Positions 47,919-59,722 are shown, counted from the stretch's first letter. The stretch is DNA of 64,000 nt from Sphingomonas sp. Leaf407 (GCF_001425385.1 NZ_LMQO01000002.1:124001-188000), one strand, 5' to 3'. Program-made: numbers and translations. Notes: generated from the letters alone by a model not told the origin.

Positions 47919-48170
47919 TCAACCGGCTTGTTCGGCCAGCACCGTCAGCCCCTTGGGCGTCACTTCGGCGAAGCCGCCGCGCACCGCGATGCGTTCGGCA
48001 TCGCCCTTTTCGGTGCGCTGGACCAGCAGGTCGCCGTCGCGGATCGTCGACATGAACGGCGCATGGCCTTCCAGCACGCCGAAGTCGCCCTCGGTGCCGG
48101 GAACGGTGACCATGTAGACCGATTCCGACCGCACCAGCTTTTCGGGGGTCACGAGTTCAAAGTGGAGCAT
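47919..48170 (-). CDS. atpC: ATP synthase F1 epsilon subunit (short form)
   Basis: An 83-residue subunit that links the rotor to F1 and can inhibit hydrolysis. The N-terminal beta-sandwich is complete: [20 protein letters not shown] and [19 protein letters not shown]. The C-terminal helical domain of typical 130-140 residue epsilons is missing, as in several alphaproteobacteria, so inhibition through that domain cannot occur. The ATG at 48170 has AAGGTG upstream; a GTG 3 codons earlier is possible. It lies 108 bases after atpD with a hairpin repeat in the gap. Confidence 0.92.
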   Translation of the reverse strand: MLHFELVTPEKLVRSESVYMVTVPGTEGDFGVLEGHAPFMSTIRDGDLLVQRTEKGDAERIAVRGGFAEVTPKGLTVLAEQAG

Positions 48171-48185
48171 TTCTAACACCTTACC

Positions 48186-48209
48186 CCCTCTCCCCTTCAG
48201 GGGAGAGGG
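48186..48209. repeat. Hairpin repeat between atpD and atpC
   Basis: CCCTCTCCCC-TTCA-GGGGAGAGGG is a perfect 10-bp stem, followed by GGGGAGAGGGG. It is the same motif as in the larger element between atpG and atpA (51796-51899). It may stabilise or attenuate the polycistronic mRNA. Confidence 0.8.
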
Positions 48210-48278
48210 CCGGGGAGAGGGGCTGTCCGGAGAGGTGTCGCCATAGAGCGGTGTAGAGGACTCCGACGATCAGGTCGC

Positions 48279-49772
<1,494 letters not shown>

Positions 49773-49808
49773 CTAACTTCTTATCTGTTCGGCGCGTTGC
49801 GCGTCTGA

Positions 49809-50333
49809 TTACTCAAACTCGGGAAAAACACTAGGGGGCTTGGGCTCGCGTCCCCGCGCACGAAGCCACCAATATGCAGCATCTGCCCGAAGCCCGGGGC
49901 GTGTCCGACCGCCAAACCGCTGCGCGATGGTGCGGGAACGCATAAAATAGAGCGTCAAAGGGACCAAGAATACCAGAGACCAGAGCGTTGTCAGGTTTGC
50001 CAACTCCCTGACAGTCATGACTTGAAAAGCCTGAATCGCCAAGGGCAGGCCGATAACCACGATCCAAAGGCAAATCAGAGCAGTCCGCAAGCCTTTCGTT
50101 CCGCCCTTCAAGCCCAGCACCGCCAAGCCGGCAAACGCGACGACACCCGACGATACCAGCAGCCACAAAAGATGCGGCTGATCCAATTCCGGTGCTTCCG
50201 TAACGATGCTCCGGTAAATACGAAACGACAGGGCATTATTGACGACCACGAAAGCCAGCAAGCCAACGAGGACGATCACCATGATCGTCGCGATCGTTCC
50301 CGATATTCTGTCGGCGGTTCTCATCGTGCTCAC
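49809..50333 (-). CDS. Unknown membrane protein inserted in the ATP synthase operon
   Basis: A 174-residue protein with four hydrophobic helices (about residues 14-34, 54-76, 85-104, 115-132) and a basic, Pro-rich C-terminal tail containing RSRTIAQRFGGRTRPG. No family recognised. It starts with GTG overlapping the previous lipoprotein stop by 4 bases, so it is translationally coupled to it. Its base composition is less GC-rich than the flanking atp genes, which argues for later insertion. The position between atpG and atpD is unusual; an assembly factor or regulator for F1Fo is one idea, mere hitch-hiking on a strong operon another. Confidence 0.75.
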   Translation of the reverse strand: MSTMRTADRISGTIATIMVIVLVGLLAFVVVNNALSFRIYRSIVTEAPELDQPHLLWLLVSSGVVAFAGLAVLGLKGGTKGLRTALICLWIVVIGLPLAIQAFQVMTVRELANLTTLWSLVFLVPLTLYFMRSRTIAQRFGGRTRPGLRADAAYWWLRARGREPKPPSVFPEFE

Positions 50334-50905
50334 CGTGATCCGGCTGGATTCTCGGACTTGGGGCGGGTAAAGGTCACGACCAGACGGCGACCACCGTCGA
50401 TCTTCTCGCGGGTGATCTGGTAGCTGGCACCGGGAAGCGTACCCGTCGCCGGACTCTCGGTCATGATGCCGCGCTTCACCTCGTCACGACCTGGCAGGCC
50501 GAAACTGGCGAGCGGCCGATCGACCCAGCGGGCGAACTGTTCCTTGGCGAACGGGCTGGCATCAAGATTCACGATGTCGAGCGAGAAAACCATCCGCTCG
50601 ATCCGCTGCGCATCGCCGTTCACCGTCAGATGCGCGGTGTTGACCGGCTTGACCGACGGGTCGCCCATTGGGGTCGCCATTGCCTGGGCGACATGGCTGC
50701 CCGCTGGCGTCGGGGCATAGTCCGACAGGCGAAAACCCATCGAATTCAGCAACTCGATCGCCTTGGGCGCATCGCCGAACACCGTCGCCCAGCCGCCGCT
50801 GACGAACGGCGACGGCGTCGGGCGGGGCTTTTCGGCCTCGCGCGACGGCTGGCCGCAGCCGGCCAGCATAGCGACGAGCGCCAGCAGGACGGCTACCTTC
50901 GTCAC
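50330..50905 (-). CDS. Unknown lipoprotein inserted in the ATP synthase operon
   Basis: A 191-residue protein with lipobox ALVAMLAGCGQ (Cys about residue 17), a short Pro-rich linker and a single domain of about 150 residues. The domain includes VSGGWATVFGDAPKAIELLNSMGF and MVFSLDIVNLDASPFAKEQFARWVDRPL; I do not recognise it. It starts with GTG overlapping the atpG stop by 4 bases and its stop overlaps the next gene by 4 bases. Both overlaps mean ribosomes that finish atpG should continue into it, giving expression tied to ATP synthase. Confidence 0.78.
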   Translation of the reverse strand: MTKVAVLLALVAMLAGCGQPSREAEKPRPTPSPFVSGGWATVFGDAPKAIELLNSMGFRLSDYAPTPAGSHVAQAMATPMGDPSVKPVNTAHLTVNGDAQRIERMVFSLDIVNLDASPFAKEQFARWVDRPLASFGLPGRDEVKRGIMTESPATGTLPGASYQITREKIDGGRRLVVTFTRPKSENPAGSR

Positions 50906-51780
50906 AGCGCTTCGGCGCCCGAGATGATCTCGACCAGCTCGGTCGTGATCGCCGCCTGACGGGTGCGGTTGTACTCGATGGTCAGCCGGTTGATGAGGTC
51001 GCCCGCGTTGCGCGTGGCATTGTCCATCGCCGTCATCTTCGAGCCCTGCTCCGATGCGGCGTTTTCCTTCATCGCGCGATAGATCTGGACCGCGATGTTG
51101 GTCGGCAGCAGGCTGTCGAGGATCGCTTCCTCGCTCGGCTCATACTCGACGACCGCGTCGGCAGCCGGCGCGCCGGTCTGCGCCGGGATCTTGACCGGGA
51201 TCAGTTGCTGCTCGGTCGGCTCCTGCGTCAGCACCGTCTTGAACGTGGCATAGAACAGGTGCGCGACGTCGAATTCGCCCGCTTCGTAGCGGCGGATCAG
51301 GTCGTCGGCATAGCCCTTGGCATCGGCGAAGGTCAGCTTGCCTAGATCGCCCGGCTCGACCGCATGGATGAAGCCGTCGCGGAACTGGCGCGCCAGCACC
51401 GCGCGGCCCTTACGGCCGATCGTCAGGAACTTGACGGTCTTGCCCTGCTCCTGCAGCTCCAGCGCGCGGCGGCGGGCCATGCGGGCGATGTTCGAATTGA
51501 ACGCGCCGGCCAGACCCTTGTCCGACGTCGCGACGACGAACAGGTGAACCTGATCGCGGCCGGTGCCGGCGAGCAGCGGCGAGCTGCCCTCGGTGATCTG
51601 CGCGGTGCTCGCCAGGCTGGCGACGACCTGCTCGACCCGGCTCGCATAGGGGCGGCCGGCCTCGGCCGCTTCCTGCGCACGGCGCAGCTTCGCGGCGGCG
51701 ACCATCTTCATCGCCTTGGTGATCTTCTGGGTCGATTTGACCGAGTTGATCCGCAGTTTGAGAGCCTTGAGCGACGCCAT
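50902..51780 (-). CDS. atpG: ATP synthase F1 gamma subunit
   Basis: A 292-residue central-stalk subunit that rotates inside the alpha3beta3 ring. The N-terminal helix MASLKALKLRINSVKSTQKITKAMKMVAAAKLRRAQ and the C-terminal helix MTAMDNATRNAGDLINRLTIEYNRTRQAAITTELVEIISGAEAL are the highly conserved coiled-coil pair. The ATG at 51780 is unambiguous. Its stop overlaps the start of the extra lipoprotein gene. Confidence 0.97.
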   Translation of the reverse strand: MASLKALKLRINSVKSTQKITKAMKMVAAAKLRRAQEAAEAGRPYASRVEQVVASLASTAQITEGSSPLLAGTGRDQVHLFVVATSDKGLAGAFNSNIARMARRRALELQEQGKTVKFLTIGRKGRAVLARQFRDGFIHAVEPGDLGKLTFADAKGYADDLIRRYEAGEFDVAHLFYATFKTVLTQEPTEQQLIPVKIPAQTGAPAADAVVEYEPSEEAILDSLLPTNIAVQIYRAMKENAASEQGSKMTAMDNATRNAGDLINRLTIEYNRTRQAAITTELVEIISGAEAL

Positions 51781-51795
51781 ATTCTTCTTCCTGCT

Positions 51796-51899
51796 CCCTC
51801 TCTCCGCCGTGCGGGGAGAGGGTCGGGGAGAGGGGGCTTCTCGTTACCGAGCGGCCCGCACTTCCCCTCTCCCAACCCTCTCCCCTGAAGGAGAGAGGG
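51796..51899. repeat. Double hairpin repeat between atpA and atpG
   Basis: Two stem-loops, CCCTCTCTCCGC/GCGGGGAGAGGG (51796-51822) and CCCTCTCCCCT/AGGAGAGAGGG (about 51876-51899), plus matching CCCCTCTCCC and GGGGAGAGGG stretches between. It is related to the atpD-atpC element. It occupies nearly the whole 130-base gap. Confidence 0.8.
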
Positions 51900-51910
51900 C
51901 TACAGTGGAT

Positions 51911-53443
<1,533 letters not shown>

Positions 53444-54013
53444 TTAACCTTTCATCGCGTGCGCGAGCGTGTTCAGACGTGTCTTGATCGAGCTGTCGAT
53501 CATCTGGCTGCCGATCTTCACGATCAGGCCGCCCAAGAGCGAGGGGTCCACCTTGAGGTCGATCGCGACCTCTCGGCCGACGCGGTGGCGAAGCTGCTGT
53601 TTCAGCGCATCGACCTGCCCGTCGTCGAGCGGGTGGGCCGAAGTGACTTCGGCGTTCGTCTCGCCACGCTGGCGCGCGGCGAGATCGCGAAAGGCGCGGA
53701 TGATCGCGGGCAGGTCGCCCAAGCGGCGGTTCTGCGCCAGCACGCCGAGGAAATTGCCGGTCAGCGGATCAAGGCCGAGCACCGGGCCCAGCGCGGCGAT
53801 GGTGCGCGCGGCATCGTCACGGCCGATCAGCGGGCTCTTGAGGAGCGCGGCGAGATCATCCGATTCGGCAATTCCCGCCTGGAGAGACTTCAAGCTCGCC
53901 TCGACCGCCTGCACCTGGCCGTGATCCTGCGCCAGACCGAACAGCGCGGTGGCGTAACGGCCGCTCAGACTCGCCTGAATCGTGGTAGCGCCGCCGGTAA
54001 CGTTGCCAGTCAT
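53444..54013 (-). CDS. atpH: ATP synthase F1 delta subunit
   Basis: A 189-residue peripheral-stalk subunit that links F1 to the b subunits. The signature parts are SGRYATALFGLAQDHGQV near the start, NRRLGDLPAIIRAFRDLAARQRGETNAEVTSAHPL and the C-terminal VDPSLLGGLIVKIGSQMIDSSIKTRLNTL. The ATG at 54013 was chosen; an in-frame GTG six codons upstream is possible. It is the first gene of the operon, with Fo genes encoded elsewhere as is normal in this class. Confidence 0.95.
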   Translation of the reverse strand: MTGNVTGGATTIQASLSGRYATALFGLAQDHGQVQAVEASLKSLQAGIAESDDLAALLKSPLIGRDDAARTIAALGPVLGLDPLTGNFLGVLAQNRRLGDLPAIIRAFRDLAARQRGETNAEVTSAHPLDDGQVDALKQQLRHRVGREVAIDLKVDPSLLGGLIVKIGSQMIDSSIKTRLNTLAHAMKG

Positions 54014-54165
54014 TCCGCTGGATGTCTCCACGCGCGCGTCCTTGGGTTGAGGGATCAACGATGTCGTCCCATGCGTGAAAGGGGGCGGCACTCCCCTTGT
54101 CCGGCGGCGCGAGTCTGTCTCGCGGCTGCTGGAATCGGCCCGTGCGCCCCCGATGGGTCGTGCGC

Positions 54166-54194
54166 CCGCTAGCATCGGTGTCATCATTTCGCAA
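54166..54194 (-). promoter_or_regulatory. Candidate promoter of the ATP synthase operon
   Basis: TTGCGA (54189-54194) and TAGCGG (54166-54171) are separated by 17 bases on the minus strand, about 150 bases upstream of atpH. The -10 match is weak. The gap 54014-54260 also has to hold the plus-strand promoter for the hydrolase gene. Confidence 0.35.
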
Positions 54195-54260
54195 GCTTTG
54201 CGGAACCGCCGGGTGACTCGTCCGTAGGCCGAAGCTGAACCGGAGATGAGGGGACGGGAT

Positions 54261-54974
54261 ATGGGCGACATCCAGCGCATGACGATGGCCGACGGTGCCG
54301 GGATCGACGTCTATCGCGCCGAACCGGCCGGGTTTCCGCGCGGCAGCGTGGTGGTGGTGCAGGAAATTTTCGGCCTGACCGACCATATCCGCGAGGTGGC
54401 GGACAGTTATGCGGCGGAAGGCTATCTCGTGCTGGCCCCCGCGCTGTTCGATCGCGAGCAGCCGGGGTTTCAGGCCGGGTATGAAGGCCCCGACTTCGAC
54501 CGTGCGATCGAACTGGCGCGCAAGATTCACCCCTTCGACCAGTCAGTGGCCGATGTCGCGACCTGCGTCGAGATGCTGGAGGGGGTCCAGCCGGTGTTCG
54601 TCGTCGGCTATTGCTACGGCGGGTCGGTTGCGTGGGCGGCGGCGGCGCGGGTGGACGGGATCGCGGCGGCATCGGCCTATTACGGCAGCATGATCCCCGA
54701 CAGCACCGACGTGCCGCGCGTGCCGACGATTGCCCATTTCGGACGACATGATGCGGGGATTCCGGTCGAGAAGGTCGAGGCGCTGGCGAAGCACCCGCCG
54801 GCAAATGCCGCCATCCATCTCTACGACGCGGGGCACGGCTTCAATTCGGACCGGCGCAAGGATTATGACCCCGAGAGCGCGGCCTTGGCGCGGGCGCGGA
54901 CGCTGGAGCTGTTCGACGCCAACTCCAGAAGCGCCGGTTGGATGGACGTGTCCGAGATCGATCGTTCTTCCTGA
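54261..54974 (+). CDS. Dienelactone hydrolase family protein
   Basis: A 237-residue cytoplasmic alpha/beta hydrolase. The nucleophile is Cys in VVGYCYGGSVAW (about residue 120), the Asp is in FGRHDAGIP and the His in AGHGFN, the Cys-Asp-His triad of dienelactone hydrolases. VQEIFGLTDHIREVADSYAAEGY is the family oxyanion region. The ATG at 54261 follows GAGGGGACGGGAT; an ATG 5 codons earlier has a poorer context. No aromatic-degradation genes adjoin it, so a general carboxymethylenebutenolidase-like annotation is as far as the sequence goes. Confidence 0.9.
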   Translation: MGDIQRMTMADGAGIDVYRAEPAGFPRGSVVVVQEIFGLTDHIREVADSYAAEGYLVLAPALFDREQPGFQAGYEGPDFDRAIELARKIHPFDQSVADVATCVEMLEGVQPVFVVGYCYGGSVAWAAAARVDGIAAASAYYGSMIPDSTDVPRVPTIAHFGRHDAGIPVEKVEALAKHPPANAAIHLYDAGHGFNSDRRKDYDPESAALARARTLELFDANSRSAGWMDVSEIDRSS

Positions 54975-54987
54975 GCGGAGGCCGGTA

Positions 54988-56508
54988 TCACCCCGCCCTG
55001 GTGCAGCGATAGACCAGCCGCTCGTTGGCCTGTGCCGGCAGCGCGGTGCGGATCGCCGATTGCTGCGTCGCCAGCGCGGCGCGGGCGCCGGTGCCGCTCT
55101 CGCATGCCTTTTGCTGCACCTGACCGCGCAAGGTTCGCGCGCGGTCCATCGCCTCGGCCGACAGGAGATAGCGGCTGTTGGTGTAGCTCCCGCTGACCGG
55201 ATCGAAGCGCAGGACCGAGACGGTCGCATCCTCGCCGGGCACGAGGATACGCTCCCAGCCGCCGCCCGGCGCCTCGGCATATTGGGTGCGGCGGTTCATG
55301 CAGCCATCGGCGCGCCAGTCGAAGCGGACGGTTTCGACCGGCGAGACGATGATCCGGCTGCGTTCGGGCATCAACGTGCATTGCAGTACGCCGGCAAGCG
55401 GCGTCGCGCGGGTCGCGGCGGTTGCGGCGTCGCCCCCCTTGACCGAGGCGGGATCGAAATCGGGGCGCAGCACGAACACGATGATCGCGCCGGCGAGCAG
55501 CACGGCCCCGCCGCCGGCCGCCCATCTCGCCCGGCGCGTGTCTCCGCGACTGGCCAACAGGCCAGCGCCTCCGGCCGCCAGCACCGACAACGCCAGCAGC
55601 AGCGCCGCCAGCGCGATCATGTTCTCGCGGCGTTCGGCATTGTCGGCGCGCGCGGTGTCGAGTGCGGCCAGCCGGTCCTCGCGCGCACGCTCGGCGGCGG
55701 CGCGGGCGCGTTCGCGGTCCTCGACCGACTGGCGTTCGGCATCCGCCCGGTCGCGCGCATCGGCATCGGCGAGGGTGACGCAGGGGGTGGCGATCGTCGC
55801 GACCGGTTGCCCGGCGTCGCGCAGGAAGGCGACGAGTTCGTTATCGGCGATAGCGAAGGCGAAGCTGGCGTCGCCCTCCTCGCCGCGGGTCAGCGCCGAA
55901 TTGACGCCGAGCACCCGGCCGCACCGGTCGAGCAGCGGCCCGCCCGAATTGCCGCGCGCGATGCTGGCGGTATGGACCAGCACCGCCGTCCCCTCCAGCC
56001 GGCGATTGCCCGACAACACACCCTGCGAACGGACCGGCGCGGTCGGGGTCACGAAATCGTCGGCCGAGCGCGCCGTCGCCAGATCGACGTTGCCGGGGTA
56101 GCCGAGCGCGATCGACGCATCGCCCTCGCCCAATGCCCCGGTGTAGAGGGTGAGCGGCGGCAGGCGCACCTCGCGCACCTCGATCAGCGCGAGGTCGCGC
56201 GCGGTGTCGACCCGCAGTAGCCGGCCTTCATACGACCGCTCGCCCTCCGACGGCACGATCGCCAGCACCGCCTCGCCCGGATAGCGTTCGAGCAGTTCGA
56301 CGACATGGGCGTTGGTGACGATCCGGTTCGGCGCGACCGCGAAGCCGGTGCCGTGTTCGATGTCGACCATCTCGCCGTCGACCGTCGCGATCGCCAGCAC
56401 ACGCACCACGCCGCGCGCCGCCGCCGACACGTCGTCGGCACGCGCCGCCGGGGCCAGTACGGCGCCCAAGCCCAGCATCAGCGCCCATGCGAGCAGCCAC
56501 CGAACCAT
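54988..56508 (-). CDS. Membrane-anchored trypsin-like serine protease
   Basis: A protein of about 506 residues with a signal peptide (to APAARA), then a DegP/trypsin-like domain with His in IVTNAHVVELLE, Asp in DTARDLALIEV and Ser in ARGNSGGPLLDRCGRVLGV. A charged coiled-coil segment rich in Arg, Glu and Ala (about 250-300) is followed by two membrane helices (about 300-355) and a C-terminal domain of 150 residues with Cys. There is no PDZ, unlike DegP. Membrane attachment in the middle of the chain is unusual. ATG 56508 has GGGGA at better spacing than ATG 56514. The next two genes upstream encode secreted metallopeptidase-like proteins on the same strand. Confidence 0.87.
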   Translation of the reverse strand: MVRWLLAWALMLGLGAVLAPAARADDVSAAARGVVRVLAIATVDGEMVDIEHGTGFAVAPNRIVTNAHVVELLERYPGEAVLAIVPSEGERSYEGRLLRVDTARDLALIEVREVRLPPLTLYTGALGEGDASIALGYPGNVDLATARSADDFVTPTAPVRSQGVLSGNRRLEGTAVLVHTASIARGNSGGPLLDRCGRVLGVNSALTRGEEGDASFAFAIADNELVAFLRDAGQPVATIATPCVTLADADARDRADAERQSVEDRERARAAAERAREDRLAALDTARADNAERRENMIALAALLLALSVLAAGGAGLLASRGDTRRARWAAGGGAVLLAGAIIVFVLRPDFDPASVKGGDAATAATRATPLAGVLQCTLMPERSRIIVSPVETVRFDWRADGCMNRRTQYAEAPGGGWERILVPGEDATVSVLRFDPVSGSYTNSRYLLSAEAMDRARTLRGQVQQKACESGTGARAALATQQSAIRTALPAQANERLVYRCTRAG

Positions 56509-56570
56509 CGTCATTCCCCAAACGCTGTTTCGCGCCGCCGTTTCGGGCAAAGCGGCCATCGGTGCAAGGG

Positions 56571-58118
56571 TCAGCCGGTCCTGGCGTCCTTGTCGTCGTC
56601 ATCCTCGCTGTCGGCGGCGGCGGGCGCGGGCGTGCCACGCCAGCGCGCCAGCGCCGCTTTCGCGCCGCCGGCATCGATCGCCGCGATCAGTTGCTGGGCA
56701 AGGACGCCGCTGCGCCCGCCATGCGGCGAATAGGCTACTGGTCCCAGCACGCGGCGCGCCTCGTCGGCGCGATCGGTTTCGAGCAGGACGCGCGCCGCCT
56801 GCATCCGCAATCCCCGGTCCTGTGGCGCGAGCAGATGCGCCCGCAGCAGAGCGTCGCGGGCGTTGGCGGTCGGAGTCTGCCCCGGCACCTGATAGGTCTG
56901 GTAATAGAGCAGCAGCGGTTCGGGATCGTCGTTCTCGATCGTGTTTGCCGCGAGGAACGACCGGCGGATGCTACGCCAGCGTTCGGGCGCGGCGTCCCTC
57001 GCGGCGCGCGCCTGCACCATCCGTGCGCGGCCGAGCAGGATATGGCCGTCGATCGATTTGGGGTCGGCGGCGATCGCACGGGCCGCCGCCGCCTCGGCGA
57101 TGGGGAAGTTGCCGGCGTGGAACTCGACCTCGGCAAGCAACGCCTGCGCCGCCGCGTCGTTCGGATAGGGAGCGGCGGCGCGCCGGGCCAGCGGCAGCAG
57201 CGCCAGCGCCTGCGTCCGGTCGGTGCCGCGTTTCGAGCGGATGCGCACCGGCATCATCGCCGCTTCGGCCGGGGTCAGCGCGCGGACGCTGACGTCGGCC
57301 TTGGCCACCGCGCCCGCCGGCATGATCGAATAGCGCAGCCCCGAACGGACATAGCGCGACAGATCGCGGTCGAGCTGTTTCAGGTCGCCGAAACTCTCCG
57401 CCGCCTTCGCCGCGCTCTGCCCCGATACGATCGCGCGCATGAACCGGTCGAGCTGTCCGCGTCGCGTCGGATCGAGCAGCAACATATGCGTCAGCGCCCA
57501 GCCGCCGGCGTACAGCGCGCCGCGGTCGATCGTGGTCGTATCGCCGGTCAGGAGCATGGTGGCGGACACCGGCATGCCGGTCTGGAACTGGCGCGCGCGG
57601 TACATCGGCGGGCGCGCCACCTCGACCGATCCGTCGTCGCGCAGGCGGGTGGGGGCGAAGAACTCGGCGAATCCTTCGACGAACCACACAGGAAACGCGG
57701 CCTCGGCCCAGTTCGAGAGCATGAAGTGATGGGTATATTCGTGGAACAGCACCTGTTGCGAATCGATGCCGTTCGTGCCGCCGTTTCCGCCATGTTCGGG
57801 CACGAACGCGACCGATCCGGCCGCGCGCGGAATGTAGAAGCCCGCGACATTGCGCTGTCCGACAAGCTTGCTGATCGTCGACAGGTCGCCGGTGACGTAG
57901 ACGTTCACCCGGTTCGGCACCGCGATCGGTTCGGACGGCATCTTGGTCAGTTGCCGCAGCACCTTGTCGAACCGTTCGAGCCGCTCGGCATAGCGCGCGA
58001 CATCGGCTGCGGGATCGTCGGCATAGACGATGAAATGGTCCGATCGCGCCTCATGCCATTCGGCCCGTGCCGCCACCGGCCACAGCGCCAGCAATACCGC
58101 CAACCCCATGCGAATCAT
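56571..58118 (-). CDS. Secreted HExxH metallopeptidase-like protein with TPR tail, paralogue A
   Basis: A 515-residue protein with a Sec signal (to VAARAEW). A gluzincin-type site is visible as QVLFHEYTHHFMLSNW (His, Glu, His about residue 130) with the third ligand Glu in WFVEGFAEFFAP, as in DUF1570-like peptidases. The C-terminal 200 residues contain TPR-like helical hairpins (AQALLAEVEFHAGNFPIAEAAAARAI). It ends with an acidic tail. It has about the same layout and many identical blocks as the next gene upstream, so the two are tandem duplicates. Substrate unknown; a role in envelope protein turnover is plausible. Confidence 0.82.
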   Translation of the reverse strand: MIRMGLAVLLALWPVAARAEWHEARSDHFIVYADDPAADVARYAERLERFDKVLRQLTKMPSEPIAVPNRVNVYVTGDLSTISKLVGQRNVAGFYIPRAAGSVAFVPEHGGNGGTNGIDSQQVLFHEYTHHFMLSNWAEAAFPVWFVEGFAEFFAPTRLRDDGSVEVARPPMYRARQFQTGMPVSATMLLTGDTTTIDRGALYAGGWALTHMLLLDPTRRGQLDRFMRAIVSGQSAAKAAESFGDLKQLDRDLSRYVRSGLRYSIMPAGAVAKADVSVRALTPAEAAMMPVRIRSKRGTDRTQALALLPLARRAAAPYPNDAAAQALLAEVEFHAGNFPIAEAAAARAIAADPKSIDGHILLGRARMVQARAARDAAPERWRSIRRSFLAANTIENDDPEPLLLYYQTYQVPGQTPTANARDALLRAHLLAPQDRGLRMQAARVLLETDRADEARRVLGPVAYSPHGGRSGVLAQQLIAAIDAGGAKAALARWRGTPAPAAADSEDDDDKDARTG

Positions 58119-58207
58119 CAACGTCGCTCCGTTTTCTCGTCCGAAAGGATTAGCGGCGCGGCATGACGCCGCCAAGACGGCTGGGCGTGCGTGCGATCGA
58201 CGGGCGT

Positions 58208-59722
58208 TCAGCCGGCGGGCTTCTCCGGTTTCGTTTCGGCCGCGCGCCATTTGGCGAGCGCGCCCGTGGCCCCGGCGTCGTCGATCGCCTTGATGACGGT
58301 GGCCGCCAGCGTCGCCATCTCGCCGCCATGCGGCGAATAGGCGACCGGTCCCAGCATCCGCTTCGCCTCGGCCGGCTTGTTCGTCTCCAGCAGCATCATC
58401 GCGGTTTCCATGCGCAGCGACCGGTCCTGCGGCGCGAGCGACTGCGCGCGGGCCAGCGCCTCGCGGGCGTTCGCGCTCGGTTCGCGGCCGGCGGCGGCGA
58501 AGCTGCGATAGAACAGCATCAGCGGTTCGGGATCGTCGTTCTCGATCGTGTTGGCGGCAAGGAACGACCGGCGGATGTCGCGCCACTGCGCCGCGTCCTG
58601 CGAGCTGGCAACCTGCGCCGCCGCCATCCGCGCCATGCCGATATAGACATGGCCGTCGACCGATTTCGGATCGGCGGCGACCGCGCGGCGTGCGGCGGCT
58701 TCGGCGGCACCATGGTTGCCGGCGTCATATTCCGCCTCGGCCAGCACCACCTGCGCCGCCGGGTCATTGGGGTAATAGGCGGCGGCCCGCTGGGCGAGCG
58801 CCAGCACCACCTGCGCCTCCTTCGCATCGACGCCGCGTTTCGAGCGGATGCGCGCCTTCATCGTCGCCGCCTCGCCCGGCCCCAGCGCGCGCACCGTCAC
58901 CTTCGCCTGCGGGACCGTGCCGGGCGGGATGATCCGGTATTTCAGGCCGGAGGTCAGGTGGGTGCGCAGATCGCGGTTCAGCGCCGTCAGATCGCCGAAC
59001 GCCGCCGCCGCCTGCGCGCCGGTCTTGCCCGCGTTGATCGCCGCCATATAGCCATCGAGCTGTCCACGCCGCTTCGGGTCGGTCAGCAGCAGGTGCGTCA
59101 GCAGCCAGCCCTCGGCATAGATCGCGTCGACATCCACCTTCTTCGGATCGCCGGTCAGCAGCGTCTGCGCGCTGACGGGCAGGCCGTTGGCGAAGGCATA
59201 GCCGCGATACATCGGTGGCCGGGCGACCTCGATCGAATCATTGGCGCGGATGCGGGTGGGGGCGAAGAATTCGGCGAACCCCTCGACGAACCACGCCGGG
59301 AACGCGCCATCGGCCCAGTTCGACAGCATGAAATGATGGGTATATTCGTGGAACAGCACCTGTTCCTCGCTCAGATCGTCCGCGCTCTGGCCCGCGCTCT
59401 TGGGCACGATGGCGAGCGATCCGCCCGCGCGCGGAATATAGAAGCCCGCGACATTGGCCGATCCCGACAGCTTCGCGACCGTCGAGGTGTCGTTGACGAC
59501 ATAGACGGTGACGCGGTTGGCCGGCGATACCGGCGTCGCGGGAATGCTGGTCAGCATCCGCAACGTCTTGTCGAACCGTTCGAGCCGTTCCGCGAAGCGC
59601 GCGACATTGGCGGGCTTGTCGTCCGAATAGACCGTGAAATGGTCCGACGACGCTTCCTGCCATTCGGCCTGCGCCGCGACCGGCCAGAGCGTCAGCAGCG
59701 CCGCCGCCAGTGCGCGAATCAT
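58208..59722 (-). CDS. Secreted HExxH metallopeptidase-like protein with TPR tail, paralogue B
   Basis: A 504-residue paralogue of the gene at 56571-58118. The signal peptide ends PVAAQAEW. Shared blocks are FHEYTHHFMLSNWADGAFPAWFVEGFAEFFAP, the RIRSKRGVDAKEA turn, DPKSVDGHVYIGMARM and SFLAANTIENDDPEPLMLFY. All zinc ligands are intact in both copies, so neither is an obvious pseudogene. The acidic tail of copy A is replaced by a Lys/Pro tail. The 89-base gap between them has no strong terminator, so they may be cotranscribed. Confidence 0.84.
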   Translation of the reverse strand: MIRALAAALLTLWPVAAQAEWQEASSDHFTVYSDDKPANVARFAERLERFDKTLRMLTSIPATPVSPANRVTVYVVNDTSTVAKLSGSANVAGFYIPRAGGSLAIVPKSAGQSADDLSEEQVLFHEYTHHFMLSNWADGAFPAWFVEGFAEFFAPTRIRANDSIEVARPPMYRGYAFANGLPVSAQTLLTGDPKKVDVDAIYAEGWLLTHLLLTDPKRRGQLDGYMAAINAGKTGAQAAAAFGDLTALNRDLRTHLTSGLKYRIIPPGTVPQAKVTVRALGPGEAATMKARIRSKRGVDAKEAQVVLALAQRAAAYYPNDPAAQVVLAEAEYDAGNHGAAEAAARRAVAADPKSVDGHVYIGMARMAAAQVASSQDAAQWRDIRRSFLAANTIENDDPEPLMLFYRSFAAAGREPSANAREALARAQSLAPQDRSLRMETAMMLLETNKPAEAKRMLGPVAYSPHGGEMATLAATVIKAIDDAGATGALAKWRAAETKPEKPAG

